Assembly: GCF_003426775.1 (NCBI RefSeq)
Contig: NZ_QJUG01000018.1
Coordinates: 1 to 57,123, forward strand
Source: Allorhizocola rhizosphaerae
GTDB lineage: Bacteria; Actinomycetota; Actinomycetes; Mycobacteriales; Micromonosporaceae
Direction: 5' to 3'
DNA length: 57,123 nt
The notes beneath the pieces were generated by a model. The model saw only the letters and a list, made by a program, of their open reading frames with translations, was not told the origin of the DNA and did no database searches. Shown here piece by piece: positions 1-9,000 of the stretch (within the stretch, counting starts at the first letter, position 1; each line of letters begins with the position of its first letter). The position numbers and the translations under genes are program-made.

Positions 1-309
1 CGGGGCGGCGTTGCCGCGGTCGGTGTGGGCGGTCGGCGTTGCGGCGTTGCCGCGGTCGGTGTGGGCGGTCGGCGGGGCGGCGTTGCCGCGGTCGGTGTGA
101 GCGGTCGGCGTTGCGGCGTTGCCGCGGTCGGTGTGAGCGGGCGGCGGTGCGGCGGTGTGGGTGGTGACGTGGGCCGTCGTCAGCGGGCTAGCGCTGATGG
201 GGGCCGTAGCGGGCGGGACGACGGTGCTGCGGGCGGTGTGGCCGATGCTGTGGCGAGTCTGACATTGCGTGCCATCGTCGGGGCGGGCGAAGGCGCGGTG
301 CCGGCATGA
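1..309 (+). CDS. 3' end of an upstream gene, repeat-bearing C-terminus (possibly the RecX tail)
   Basis: This frame is open from the first base to TGA at 307-309 and its stop overlaps the ATG of rny (ATGA at 306-309), the coupling expected inside an operon. The visible part is four 12-residue Gly/Val/Arg repeats followed by an Ala/Gly/Asp/Arg-rich stretch with no recognisable domain. In many actinomycetes recA-recX lies directly upstream of rny, so this could be a lineage-specific extension of RecX, but nothing RecX-like is visible here and the assignment is only an inference from gene order. An untranslated GC-rich spacer is the alternative. Confidence 0.4.
   Translation, partial: RGGVAAVGVGGRRCGVAAVGVGGRRGGVAAVGVSGRRCGVAAVGVSGRRCGGVGGDVGRRQRASADGGRSGRDDGAAGGVADAVASLTLRAIVGAGEGAVPA
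5..148. repeat. 36-bp tandem repeat, four copies
   Basis: The core GCGGCGTTGCCGCGGTCGGT recurs at 5, 41, 77 and 113, an exact 36-bp period, then decays from about 149. The units differ only at a few positions. On the plus strand each unit encodes 12 residues of a Gly/Val/Arg-rich repeat (GVAAVGVGGRRC and variants), so the period is a multiple of three and keeps the frame. On the minus strand it would encode a Pro/Thr/Ala-rich repeat. The array may extend upstream of the window. Confidence 0.9.
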
Positions 310-2162
310 CGGCCATGGAAAGCGTGTTGCTCACCGCGATTGTCCTGCTCGCGCTCCTGGTGACCGCGATGCTGCTGGTGGGCGTGCGCTTGTTGAAGCG
401 GCTGAGCGGACCGACGGGTCCGTCCGGAGTCCCGCTCAGCGTGATCGTCGACGACCCCGAGGCGGCCGCCGAACGCGAACGTCAGCGCCAGACGCTCACC
501 GAGCTGCAATCGTCCGTGTCACAGGCGCAGAGCGCGCTCGAACACGAGCGCCGCTCGGTGGCGACAGCCCAGGCCGAGGCGGTGGCAGCGCGGGCCGAGA
601 GCGCGGCGGCGAAGGCGGAGGTCGCCACGGCGCGGGCGGAGGCGCAGCGCATCCTCGACAACGCCCATTCTGAGGCCGACTCGATTTTGCAGCGCGCTCA
701 CCGGCAGGCCGAAGAGGACGCCGAGCAGATGCGCGCCACCGCCAAGCGGACCGGTGAACGCGAGATCGCTCTGCTCACCGCGACCGCCAAGGAGCAGGCG
801 GCCGAGGCCGAGCGCAGACTCCAGCGCCTGGACGAACGCGAGCGCATGCACGCCGACGAGGCCGAGCGTCTCGCCGAGCGGGAGCGCATGCACGCCGAGG
901 AGGCCGAGCGCCTAGCCGAACGCGACCGCCGCATCGCCGCCGCCGAGTCCGAGCTTGCCAAGGTCGAGCTGGCCCTGCAGACCCGCAAGCTGGAGCTTGA
1001 GGAGCTCTACGAGGAGCATCGGCGCGAGCTGGAGCGCGTGGCCGGGCTGACCGCCGAGCAGGCCAAATTGGAGCTGGTGGAGACCATCGAGGCGCAGGCC
1101 AAGCGGGAGGCGGCGATCCTCGTGCGCGACATCGAGGCCGATGCCCGCGCCAACGGCGAGCAGCGGGCCCGCCACATCGTGGTCGACGCGATCCAGCGGG
1201 TGGCCAGCGAGCAGACCGCCGAGAGCGTGGTCAGCGTGCTGCACCTGCCCAGCGATGAGATGAAGGGACGTATCATCGGCCGGGAGGGCCGCAACATCCG
1301 GGCCTTCGAGACCGTGACTGGCGTCAATCTGATCATCGACGACACGCCGGAGGCGGTGCTGTTGTCGTGTTTTGATCCGGTGCGGCGCGAGATCGGCCGC
1401 CTGACGCTGGAGAAGCTTGTCCTGGATGGACGGATCCACCCGCACCGGATCGAAGAGGTGCATGACCTGGCCAAGCTTGAAGTGGAGCGGATGTGCCAGC
1501 GCGCGGCGGAGGACGCGCTGGTCGAGGTGGGCATCACCGACATTCACGATGAGCTGGTGATGCTGCTGGGGCGGCTGCGCTACCGCACCTCGTACGGCCA
1601 GAACGTGCTCAAGCATCTGGTCGAGACGGCCCACGTGGCGGGCATCATGGCCGCCGAGCTCAGGCTCGACCCGGCGCTGATCAAGCGTTCGGCGTTCCTG
1701 CACGACATCGGCAAAGCGCTCACGCACGAGGTCGAGGGCTCGCACGCGATTATCGGCGCCGACATCGCGCGCCGCTTCGGGGAGTCCGAAGAGGTGGTGC
1801 ATGCCATCGAAGCGCACCACAACGAGGTACCCCCACAAACGATTGAAGCTGTTTTGACGCAAGCGTCAGACGCCTGCTCAGGAGGACGGCCCGGCGCCCG
1901 GCGCGAATCGCTGGAAGCGTATGTGAAGCGCCTGGAGCGGATCGAGGAGATCGCGGGCGCGAAGTCGGGCGTGGAGAAGGTGTTCGCCATGCAGGCCGGG
2001 CGCGAGGTGCGGGTGATGGTGCGGCCGGACGAGGTCGATGAGATCGGCGCGGCGGTGCTGGCCCGCGACGTGGCCAAGCAGATCGAAGAGGAGCTGACCT
2101 ACCCGGGTCAGATCCGCATCACCGTGGTCAGGGAGTCCCGGACCACGGAGATCGCGCGGTAA
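306..2162 (+). CDS. rny: Ribonuclease Y
   Basis: Membrane-anchored endoribonuclease that initiates mRNA decay. The 618-residue product has an N-terminal membrane helix (about 7-27), a long charged coiled coil (about 55-290), a KH domain carrying GRIIGREGRNIRAFE near 320-335, and an HD domain with the metal-binding pair H466-D467 in FLHDIGK. The C-terminus PGQIRITVVRE is typical of the family. Within the coiled coil a 14-residue unit (RERMHADEAERLAE) is present twice in tandem, around 840-920. Start at 306 is preceded by GAAGG at 289-293; an alternative ATG lies at 315. The gene's last bases form copy one of a 47-bp triplication. Confidence 0.95.
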   Translation: MTAMESVLLTAIVLLALLVTAMLLVGVRLLKRLSGPTGPSGVPLSVIVDDPEAAAERERQRQTLTELQSSVSQAQSALEHERRSVATAQAEAVAARAESAAAKAEVATARAEAQRILDNAHSEADSILQRAHRQAEEDAEQMRATAKRTGEREIALLTATAKEQAAEAERRLQRLDERERMHADEAERLAERERMHAEEAERLAERDRRIAAAESELAKVELALQTRKLELEELYEEHRRELERVAGLTAEQAKLELVETIEAQAKREAAILVRDIEADARANGEQRARHIVVDAIQRVASEQTAESVVSVLHLPSDEMKGRIIGREGRNIRAFETVTGVNLIIDDTPEAVLLSCFDPVRREIGRLTLEKLVLDGRIHPHRIEEVHDLAKLEVERMCQRAAEDALVEVGITDIHDELVMLLGRLRYRTSYGQNVLKHLVETAHVAGIMAAELRLDPALIKRSAFLHDIGKALTHEVEGSHAIIGADIARRFGESEEVVHAIEAHHNEVPPQTIEAVLTQASDACSGGRPGARRESLEAYVKRLERIEEIAGAKSGVEKVFAMQAGREVRVMVRPDEVDEIGAAVLARDVAKQIEEELTYPGQIRITVVRESRTTEIAR

Positions 2163-2252
2163 GGCGAGCCGTGGTCACGGAGTCCCGGACGACCGAGATC
2201 GCGCGGTAAGGCGAGCCGTGGTCACGGAGTCCCGGACGACCGAGATCGCGCG
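2124..2252. repeat. 47-bp tandem triplication between rny and gluD
   Basis: Copies begin at 2124, 2171 and 2218 (GTGGTCACGGAGTCCCGGAC...), an exact 47-bp period; copy three stops matching at 2252. Copy one encodes the RNase Y C-terminus and stop, copies two and three fill the convergent gap, and copy three supplies the last codons and stop (TCA at 2222-2224 on the plus strand) of gluD. Copy one differs from copies two and three at a few bases, as expected if it is the conserved parental copy. Confidence 0.95.
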
Positions 2253-3262
2253 CTGGCCGGCACGTCGGTGTCCACCTCGCCGTCGATCCGGACGGCGTAG
2301 GCTCCGCCGATGGCGTCGCCCGTGTCCAGCTGGGTCATGACGGTCGGCGGGGTGGGCAGGCCCGACCGGGACATGCGCCGCTCGGTGTAGACGGCCAGTT
2401 TGGACAGTGCGTAGCAGATCAGGATGTACATCACGCCGGTGATCGTGTACATCGGGATGGTCGGCGTGGGGATGCCCGACGAGCCGGCCGCCTCGATGAT
2501 GTTGCGGCTGGTGCGCAGCGCCTCGTTGAACGACACGATCGTGCCCAGCGAGGTGTCCTTGAAGATGACCACGATCTGGCTGATCAGGGCCGGCAGCATG
2601 ATGCGCAGCGCCTGTGGCAGCTGCACCATGCGGATGCTCTGGCCGACCGACAGACCAAGCGAGGAGGCGGCCTCACGCTGCCCGTGCGGCAGTCCGTCCA
2701 TTCCGGACCGGAGGATCTCGCCGATCACCACGCTGTTGTAAAGCGTCAAACCGATGACGAGGTACCACATCTCGTCCTCGAAGAGCAGGCCGAAGTCGGC
2801 GAATACCTTGTACACCAGGAAGATGGTGACCACGACCGGCAGGCCACGGAAGAATTCGACCCAAACCCGGCTGATGCCCGTGCCGCCCCCGGTGGTCCAG
2901 CGCAGCAGGACCGACGGTCCGGCGGCCCGGTCGGTGAAGCGGCGGCCCTTCTGCCCGCGCAGTTGGGCACGCAGCAGAGCGATCCCGATGCCCGCCGCGA
3001 TGGAGAGCACGATGGACAGCCCGGCTGCGGCGAACGTGTTGAGCCAGCCCTCAAGCAGCAGGCTCCAGACGCCGGAGAACTGCGGGTGGCTCGGGTCGAT
3101 CAGCAGCCCCCAGCGCTCCATGGTCAGCTGGTCGTTGGCTTCGAGCGGCCGGTACACGAGGTAGTAGAGCCCGAGTCCAATCAGGACGACGGAGGCGATG
3201 CTGGCGATCACGCTGATGCGCCGGGCACGCGGCCCCGGGGCGTCATACAGAACGGAGTTCAT
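2222..3262 (-). CDS. gluD: Glutamate/amino-acid ABC transporter permease
   Basis: Polar amino-acid importer inner-membrane subunit (HisM/GluD type), 346 residues. An N-terminal helix (about 18-38), a long periplasmic-side loop and then the transmembrane core are visible, with the EAAxxxG coupling loop as REAASSLGLS. It starts four bases inside the end of gluC (ATGA), the fourth gene of gluA-B-C-D. The final residues (about RSRSSGTP) are read from the third copy of the 47-bp repeat, so the natural C-terminus has probably been replaced or extended. Substrate glutamate is inferred from similarity to the corynebacterial gluABCD system. Confidence 0.88.
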   Translation of the reverse strand: MNSVLYDAPGPRARRISVIASIASVVLIGLGLYYLVYRPLEANDQLTMERWGLLIDPSHPQFSGVWSLLLEGWLNTFAAAGLSIVLSIAAGIGIALLRAQLRGQKGRRFTDRAAGPSVLLRWTTGGGTGISRVWVEFFRGLPVVVTIFLVYKVFADFGLLFEDEMWYLVIGLTLYNSVVIGEILRSGMDGLPHGQREAASSLGLSVGQSIRMVQLPQALRIMLPALISQIVVIFKDTSLGTIVSFNEALRTSRNIIEAAGSSGIPTPTIPMYTITGVMYILICYALSKLAVYTERRMSRSGLPTPPTVMTQLDTGDAIGGAYAVRIDGEVDTDVPASARSRSSGTP

Positions 3263-3969
3263 CGTGCCATCGCCCGCTTCTTCTCCACCCGGTCAAGGAA
3301 CAGTCCTAACGGGACGGTCATGATGAGGTATCCGATCGATACGCCGATGAATGCCTCCAGCGTCGTGGCCGCGCTTTCCACCGTGGAGCTGGAGATGAGG
3401 GTGTCGACCGTCCCGAACAGGTCGCCGCTCACGCCGCCGAGGGCTCCGGCGAGCGCGGAGTTTTTCAGCATCGCGATGATCACGCTGCCGAGCGGGACGA
3501 TGGCGTACTTCCAAGCCTGCGGGAATACCACGAAGCGCAGGTTCTGGGTGAAGGTCAGGCCGAGCGAGCGGGCCGCCTCGGCCTGGCCGGGCGAGACCGC
3601 GTTGATGCCGGCGCGGAACGCCTCGCACACGAACGCGGCCGTGTAGGTCACGAGCGCGATGACGGCGAACCGGAAAAACGGCACATCCATCTTGAGCTGC
3701 GTGAGGATCTCGCTCAGCACCGGGATCTTCAGGAAGTCGGCGTGGGTCATGCCCAGCTCGGGCAGGCCGAACGCGGCGAAGAAGATGACCACGGTGAGCG
3801 GGATGTTGCGGAACACCGTGACGTAGGCAGTGCCGACCGCGCGCAGCGGCGCGATCGGCGAGACCCGCAGCGCCGCGATAAGCGCGCCCAAGACGAGCGC
3901 GCCTATCGCGGCCAGCACGCACAGCTGGAGGGTGACGAGGAACCCGTCAACGAATGGCTGGATCGGCAC
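3259..3969 (-). CDS. gluC: Glutamate/amino-acid ABC transporter permease
   Basis: Second membrane subunit of the polar amino-acid importer, 236 residues. Hydrophobic segments are spread along the protein and the ATPase-contact loop reads AEAARSLGLTF. The start is GTG at 3969-3967 with an excellent Shine-Dalgarno (AGGAGGG, plus-strand 3979-3985) nine bases upstream. It follows gluB by 29 bases and overlaps gluD by four, so it is cotranscribed and the two permeases are translationally coupled, as expected for a heterodimeric channel. Confidence 0.9.
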   Translation of the reverse strand: MPIQPFVDGFLVTLQLCVLAAIGALVLGALIAALRVSPIAPLRAVGTAYVTVFRNIPLTVVIFFAAFGLPELGMTHADFLKIPVLSEILTQLKMDVPFFRFAVIALVTYTAAFVCEAFRAGINAVSPGQAEAARSLGLTFTQNLRFVVFPQAWKYAIVPLGSVIIAMLKNSALAGALGGVSGDLFGTVDTLISSSTVESAATTLEAFIGVSIGYLIMTVPLGLFLDRVEKKRAMAR

Positions 3970-3998
3970 CTGACTTCACCCTCCTGCTTGCTCTATGC

Positions 3999-4877
3999 CT
4001 AGTACCGGTCGACCTTGAGCTCGGTCGGGATGGGGGCCATCTCGCCGATCGAGCCGTTGGCGTTCCACGCGGTCTTGTAGGAGCCGCTGGAGAAGAACGC
4101 CTCGATCTTGTCGTTGATCCAGTTGCGGAAGACCGTGTCGTCCTTCTTCACGCCGATGCCGTACGGCTCCTTGGTGAACGGCTTGGCCACGAGCTGGTAG
4201 TCGTTGGGCGACTGGGTCACGTAGCCCATGAGGATCACGTTGTCCGTGGTCACGGCGTCGACCTGCTTCTTCTTCAGCGCGTCGAGGCACTTGGTGTAGA
4301 CGTCGAACAGCACGATCTGGGCCTTGTCCTTGACGTACTGCTCGATCGTCTTGGCAGGGGTGGAACCCGTCACGGAGCACACCTTCTTGGTGCCCTCCTT
4401 GAAGGAGTCCGGGCCGGTGATCGAGGTGTCGCCCTTGGCGACGAGGATGTCCTGGCCCGCGATGTAGTACGGCCCGGCGAAGGCGACCTTCTCCTTGCGC
4501 GCCGCGTTGATCGTGTATGTCGCGATGACCATGTCGACGCGGCCGTGGATGATGTGGTCCTCACGGGCCTTGGTCACTGACTCTTCCCACTTGATGGCCT
4601 TCTCGGGGTCGAGGCCGAGCTCCTTGGCGAGCAGCTTGCCGATCTCGACGTCGAAGCCGGTGAATTTGCCGTCAAGTCCCTTGAGGCCGAAACGGGGCTG
4701 GTCCCACTTGATACCAATCGTGATCTTGCCAGCCTGGGCGATCTTCCGCATGGTAGAGCCCTCGGGGAATTGGCTACCGGCGTTGTTGGAGCCACTGCCC
4801 TGCTGGCCGGCACAGGCTGAAACTCCAAACGCGACGACCGCGGCCGCGGCTATCGCGATGATGCGCTTGACACGCAT
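3999..4877 (-). CDS. gluB: Glutamate-binding lipoprotein of ABC importer
   Basis: Extracytoplasmic substrate-binding protein of family 3 (polar amino acids), 292 residues from the ATG at 4877. That start is favoured over an in-frame ATG at 4901 because GGGAGGAA (4880-4887 on the plus strand) sits just before it. A lipoprotein signal ends in VSAC with lipidated Cys22. Family landmarks include the region KITIGIKWDQPRFG at the start of the mature domain, the WEESVTKAREDHI block and an EKVAFAGPYY stretch. It lies between gluA and gluC; a strong hairpin separates it from gluA and may set its expression independently. Confidence 0.93.
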   Translation of the reverse strand: MRVKRIIAIAAAAVVAFGVSACAGQQGSGSNNAGSQFPEGSTMRKIAQAGKITIGIKWDQPRFGLKGLDGKFTGFDVEIGKLLAKELGLDPEKAIKWEESVTKAREDHIIHGRVDMVIATYTINAARKEKVAFAGPYYIAGQDILVAKGDTSITGPDSFKEGTKKVCSVTGSTPAKTIEQYVKDKAQIVLFDVYTKCLDALKKKQVDAVTTDNVILMGYVTQSPNDYQLVAKPFTKEPYGIGVKKDDTVFRNWINDKIEAFFSSGSYKTAWNANGSIGEMAPIPTELKVDRY

Positions 4878-4925
4878 TCTTCCTCCCTTATCCGTCTCCA
4901 CCGTTTGGCGGCCGGGGTTATGTTG

Positions 4926-4952
4926 TGATCACGGCCAACTTGGCCGTGATCA
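4926..4952. promoter_or_regulatory. Perfect inverted repeat between gluA and gluB
   Basis: TGATCACGGCCAA at 4926-4938 is followed after one base by its exact complement TTGGCCGTGATCA at 4940-4952. In RNA this is a stem of about 11-12 bp with a short loop in the gluA-gluB spacer, with no U-run. Such elements in importer operons commonly act as RNA processing or stability elements that raise binding-protein output relative to the ATPase; a protein operator is the alternative. Confidence 0.8.
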
Positions 4953-4960
4953 AAGAGAAG

Positions 4961-5701
4961 TCAGTGCTGCAGCACCTTCGACAGGAAGTCGCGGGCTCGC
5001 TCACTGCGCGGGTTGCCGAAGAACTCGGCGGGCGACGCCTGCTCCACGAGCTCGCCGTCGGCCATGAAGACCACGCGCCGGGCGGCGTGCCGGGCAAATC
5101 CCATCTCGTGCGTCACGACGATCATCGTCATGCCGTCGGCGGCCAGGGACGTCATCACGTCGAGCACCTCGCCGACCATCTCAGGGTCCAGGGCACTGGT
5201 CGGCTCGTCGAACAGCATGGCCTTGGGCTGCATGGCCAGGGCGCGCGCGATCGCCGCGCGCTGCTGCTGGCCGCCGGACAGCTGGGCCGGGTGCTTGAGC
5301 GCCTGATTGCCGATGCCCACCCGGTCGAGCAGGGCCATCGCGCGCTCGCGGGCCGCCTGCTTGGACTCGCCGCGCACCTTGATCGGGCCCAGGGTCACGT
5401 TGTCCAGGATGGTCAGGTGTGCGAACAGGTTGAACGACTGGAAGACCATGCCGACCTCGCTGCGCAGCCGGGCCAGGGCGCGGCCCTCCTCGGGCAGCGG
5501 CTTGCCGTCGAACACAATGGTCCCGGAATCGATGGTCTCCAGCCGGTTGACGGCGCGGCACAGCGTGGACTTGCCCGAGCCGGACGGCCCGATGACGACG
5601 ACGACTTCGCCCCGATCGACCGTCAAGTTCACGTCGCGCAGCACGTGGAGCGAACCGAACCACTTGTTGACAGCGTTCAGTTCGATGAGCGGTTCCGGCA
5701 T
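4961..5701 (-). CDS. gluA: Glutamate/amino-acid ABC transporter ATP-binding protein
   Basis: Cytoplasmic ATPase that drives the importer encoded by the next three genes, 246 residues. Walker A GPSGSGKST, Q-loop region VGMVFQSFNLFAHLT, signature LSGGQQQRAAIARAL, Walker B MLFDEPTSALD and the H-loop VVTHEM are all intact. It is the first gene of the minus-strand gluABCD operon; GAAGGA lies upstream of the ATG. The 133-bp gap to divergent miaB must hold both promoters. Confidence 0.95.
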   Translation of the reverse strand: MPEPLIELNAVNKWFGSLHVLRDVNLTVDRGEVVVVIGPSGSGKSTLCRAVNRLETIDSGTIVFDGKPLPEEGRALARLRSEVGMVFQSFNLFAHLTILDNVTLGPIKVRGESKQAARERAMALLDRVGIGNQALKHPAQLSGGQQQRAAIARALAMQPKAMLFDEPTSALDPEMVGEVLDVMTSLAADGMTMIVVTHEMGFARHAARRVVFMADGELVEQASPAEFFGNPRSERARDFLSKVLQH

Positions 5702-5834
5702 GCGACCGTCCTTCGGGCAACCTCGCGGTGGGTCTCCTGATGCGTCGTCACTTTAGATGGGCATAACCAAATGGGGAAACCCAGAAAGGTCACGGGCCGA
5801 TAACCCTTTCCCGGGCATGTAGTCTTGCATCGCC

Positions 5835-7346
5835 ATGAAGACCCAGATTCAGACGCAGCCACAGCCGCCGATTCGCACCTATCAGGTGCGGACTTATGGC
5901 TGCCAGATGAACGTGCACGACTCCGAGCGGATTTCCGGCCTGTTGGACGCCGCGGGCTACGTGAGGGTGGAAGAAGGCGACATAGCGGACGTTGTGGTCT
6001 TCAATACCTGCGCGGTGCGCGAGAACGCCGATAACCGCCTATACGGAAATCTGGGGCATCTGCGCCCGGTCAAGGACAAACACCCGGGCATGCAGATCGC
6101 CGTCGGTGGCTGCCTGGCGCAGAAGGATCAGGGCGAGATAGTCAAGAAGGCGCCGTGGGTCGACGTCGTCTTCGGCACGCACAACATCGGCTCGCTGCCC
6201 GTCCTGCTCGAACGAGCCCGGCACAACGAGGAGGCGCAGGTCGAGCTGCTGGAGTCGCTTGAGGTGTTCCCGTCGACGCTGCCGACGCGGCGCGAGTCGA
6301 CCTACTCCGGCTGGGTCTCGATCTCGGTCGGCTGCAACAACACCTGCACGTTCTGCATCGTCCCCGCGTTGCGCGGCAAGGAAAAGGACCGCCGCCCCGG
6401 CGAGATCCTCAGCGAGGTGCAGGCCCTGGTCGACGAGGGCGTCCTGGAGATCACGCTCCTCGGGCAGAACGTCAACACCTACGGCGTCGAGTTCGGCGAC
6501 CGGCTCGCGTTCGGCAAGCTGCTGCGCGCCTGCGGGCCGCTGCGGGCGCAGGGCCTGGAGCGGGTGCGCTTCACCAGCCCGCACCCGGCAGCGTTTACCG
6601 ACGACGTCATCGAGGCCATGGCCGAGACGCCCAACGTGTGCCATTCGCTGCACATGCCGCTGCAGTCCGGCTCCGACCGGGTGCTCAAGGCGATGCGCCG
6701 CTCCTATCGGGCCTCGCGTTATCTGGACATCATCGGCAAGGTGCGCGCCGCCATGCCCGATGCGGCGATCACCACGGACATCATCGTGGGCTTCCCCGGC
6801 GAGACCGAAGAAGATTTTCAACAAACCCTTGATGTGGTACGGGACGCGCGCTTCGCCAGCGCGTTCACCTTCCAATATTCCAAGCGCCCCGGGACTCCCG
6901 CCGCCACCATGGACGGTCAGCTGCCCAAGCAGGTCGTGCAGGAGCGCTACGAGCGCCTGCTCGCCGTCGTCGAAGAGGTGACGTGGGCGGAAAACAAGAA
7001 GTTGATGGGCACCGAGGTCGAGGTGCTGGTGGCGGTCGGCGAGGGCCGCAAGGATCAGGCCACCGGGCGCATGTCGGGCCGGGCCCGCGACGGGCGCCTG
7101 GTGCACTTCCAAGGCGCGCCGGGGATCAGGCCCGGCGACATCGTGCACACCACGGTCACCTACGCTGCGCCACACCACCTCAACGCGGACGGTCCAATCA
7201 CGACATACCGGCGCACGCGGGCCGGCGACGCCCACGAGGCGGGCCAGGTCACGCGCACCAAGGGCGTGATGCTGGGCCTGCCAAGCGTCGGCGTGCCGGC
7301 TCCGTTGCCCGCCGCGCAGGCGGCGTGCGTCAGCCCAACGGCCTGA
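5835..7346 (+). CDS. miaB: tRNA-2-methylthio-N6-dimethylallyladenosine synthase
   Basis: Radical-SAM methylthiotransferase that converts i6A37 to ms2i6A37 in tRNAs reading U-starting codons. The UPF0004 domain carries the auxiliary-cluster cysteines C23 (YGCQMN), C59 (NTCAVR) and C93 (GGCLAQ). The radical-SAM cysteines are C167, C171 and C174 in CNNTCTFC, followed by a TRAM domain near 410-470. At 503 residues it is family length with a slightly extended C-terminus. A possible -10 (TAGTCT, 5820-5825) lies nine bases before the ATG. Its 3' end overlaps the convergent membrane-protein gene by 17 bp. Its substrate is produced by MiaA, encoded at 41.3 kb. Confidence 0.96.
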   Translation: MKTQIQTQPQPPIRTYQVRTYGCQMNVHDSERISGLLDAAGYVRVEEGDIADVVVFNTCAVRENADNRLYGNLGHLRPVKDKHPGMQIAVGGCLAQKDQGEIVKKAPWVDVVFGTHNIGSLPVLLERARHNEEAQVELLESLEVFPSTLPTRRESTYSGWVSISVGCNNTCTFCIVPALRGKEKDRRPGEILSEVQALVDEGVLEITLLGQNVNTYGVEFGDRLAFGKLLRACGPLRAQGLERVRFTSPHPAAFTDDVIEAMAETPNVCHSLHMPLQSGSDRVLKAMRRSYRASRYLDIIGKVRAAMPDAAITTDIIVGFPGETEEDFQQTLDVVRDARFASAFTFQYSKRPGTPAATMDGQLPKQVVQERYERLLAVVEEVTWAENKKLMGTEVEVLVAVGEGRKDQATGRMSGRARDGRLVHFQGAPGIRPGDIVHTTVTYAAPHHLNADGPITTYRRTRAGDAHEAGQVTRTKGVMLGLPSVGVPAPLPAAQAACVSPTA

Positions 7347-8445
7347 CCCACTCGCCACCCTCGGTGCAGCCGGGGAACCGCGCACCTTCCACCATGCGGG
7401 TCAGTTCGGACAGCGGGATCCGGTCTCGATCGGCGACCCGGATGAATATCGTGCAGTTGCCGGGTTCGAAGATGAGCATGCTCCCGCCCACCGGGGGTAG
7501 CCAGCCCTGGCCGCCGTCCGTCACATACCAGGCGTCATATCCGCCGATCCGGGTGGCCGGGCCGAGTCCGGAATTCTTGACGTTCTGCAGGGACAGCGCC
7601 CGGAAGGTGAGCATTTGCTGTTCTGCGGCGAAGGGCGGGTGGTAGTAACTCATCGGCACCGGAGGCTCGGCGCCGGTGCCGAAACCGAGCATGCTGTCGC
7701 CGCGATCGGCTATATAGTCCCGGATCCCGGCATATTGCGGCAGCAGCCCTTCGGGGACGTAGCCGAGGCTGAATGGCATCACCAGGTCACGGGGCGGGCC
7801 GACGCGCACCGTCTCGGCGAGGCGCAGCAGCGCCTCCTTGGCGGGCACTCCATTTTCGCCGACGACCAACACCCACGCCCCCTCCCGGTCCTGCCACCCG
7901 ACGGCGGGCTTGCGCACCAGCGTGGGTGTGGGCGAAGGACGCGGTGTACGCGACAGATCGGAGACATCCCTGGTGCCGACCGGCAGATCATTGACGTGGT
8001 ATGCGGGCCGGCCTTGCACGGTGACACGTTCGCCGCTCTGCAGATGACTCCCGTCGAAGGTGCCGGGATCGTGCCGGAAGACGGAGAAGTCTTCGGCGGC
8101 CTTGCCCGTGCCGGAACGCATCATCAGGTACTGGAAGGTGCCGGTCATGCCGTGAAACAGCTGCTCGTAGCCGCTTCCCGGGGCGACGCCGACGGTGAGC
8201 TGCAACGGTCGGCGATCGGCGGTCGCGGGTGGGTCGGGGGCGCGCTGACCGAGGCCGGAGACGACTGCGGGGACGCCGACCAGCACCGCGGCGAACACCG
8301 CCGACGTCGCGCTTATGGCCAGAATCCTGCGCCGCACCCTGATCCGGTGTGCGTCGGCCTTAACCGCGTCCATGATGCCCACCCCGTCCGGTGCGGTGGC
8401 GGCGAGATCGGTGAACGCCCGTTCCAGTTCGTCGATTCCTCTCAT
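7330..8445 (-). CDS. Membrane protein coupled to SigE-family sigma factor (anti-sigma-like)
   Basis: Product of 371 residues, start ATG at 8445 overlapping the sigma stop by four bases (ATGA). The first 40 residues are cytoplasmic, then RRR and one membrane helix (about 41-65), then a 300-residue extracytoplasmic region with no motif I recognise. The arrangement (sigma gene, then a one-helix membrane protein, translationally coupled) is the standard layout of a sigma/membrane-regulator pair, but the short cytoplasmic part lacks an obvious HxxxCxxC zinc anti-sigma motif. Anti-sigma activity is therefore inferred from position. An upstream in-frame extension to 8814 overlaps the sigma gene and is not real. 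Confidence 0.7.
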   Translation of the reverse strand: MRGIDELERAFTDLAATAPDGVGIMDAVKADAHRIRVRRRILAISATSAVFAAVLVGVPAVVSGLGQRAPDPPATADRRPLQLTVGVAPGSGYEQLFHGMTGTFQYLMMRSGTGKAAEDFSVFRHDPGTFDGSHLQSGERVTVQGRPAYHVNDLPVGTRDVSDLSRTPRPSPTPTLVRKPAVGWQDREGAWVLVVGENGVPAKEALLRLAETVRVGPPRDLVMPFSLGYVPEGLLPQYAGIRDYIADRGDSMLGFGTGAEPPVPMSYYHPPFAAEQQMLTFRALSLQNVKNSGLGPATRIGGYDAWYVTDGGQGWLPPVGGSMLIFEPGNCTIFIRVADRDRIPLSELTRMVEGARFPGCTEGGEWVRPLG

Positions 8446-8939
8446 GGTTTCCCTCCTTTGGCGGATAACAGGTTGAGATCCACGCGCAGCGTGGCGAGTG
8501 CCCGGGAGGCGTAGCCGCGGACCGTGCCCGGACGGCAGCCGAGCACCCGCGCGATCTCCTCGTCGCTGAGCCCCTCGTAGTAGCGCAGCACCAGCACGGC
8601 CCGCTGCTGGCGTGGCAGCGTGGCCAGCAGCTGCCACATCGCCTGGTGCTCGCCGAACTGCCCGGCCGTGTCGGCCGAGCTCACGACGTCGGGCTCGTGC
8701 TGTCCTAATGGGACGGTCCGGATCGCCTTGCGGCGCCGCAAGCTCAGGAATTCGTTGGTCACCATCGCGCGGACGTAGGCATACGGCTCGTCGAGCGTCC
8801 TGATGCGCCGCCACCGCAGCAGGGCCCGGGTGAGCACCTCCTGCACGATGTCGCGCGCCAGCTCCCGATCACCGGCCAGCAGCACGGCATAGCGCAGCAA
8901 TGCCGGCATCCGCGCGGCCGCGAACTCCTCGAACTCCAC
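8442..8939 (-). CDS. ECF RNA polymerase sigma factor, SigE family
   Basis: Extracytoplasmic-function sigma factor of 165 residues. Region 2 (FAAARMPALLRYAVLLAGD through RDIVQEVLTRAL) and region 4 (LPRQQRAVLVLRYYEGLSDE with the helix-turn-helix EIARVLGCRPGTVRGYASRAL) are clear and match the actinobacterial SigE-type subgroup. The start is taken as GTG 8939, because AGAGGAGA lies directly upstream and the family begins with a short acidic/aromatic segment; the longer frame to 9035 would run into the neighbouring gene. It is coupled to the downstream membrane protein. Target promoters cannot be read from the window. Confidence 0.9.
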   Translation of the reverse strand: MEFEEFAAARMPALLRYAVLLAGDRELARDIVQEVLTRALLRWRRIRTLDEPYAYVRAMVTNEFLSLRRRKAIRTVPLGQHEPDVVSSADTAGQFGEHQAMWQLLATLPRQQRAVLVLRYYEGLSDEEIARVLGCRPGTVRGYASRALATLRVDLNLLSAKGGKP

Positions 8940-9000
8940 CGGTGTCTCCTCTCGCTGCTCCAATAACTGGAACGCGATGCACCGGCGATCTGCTGTGCGC

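Noticed and set aside
1-148. Possible CRISPR array from the 36-bp periodicity
   Set aside because: The units are contiguous with no unique spacers and the period preserves a reading frame; the same holds for the nrdR array at 50205-50348.
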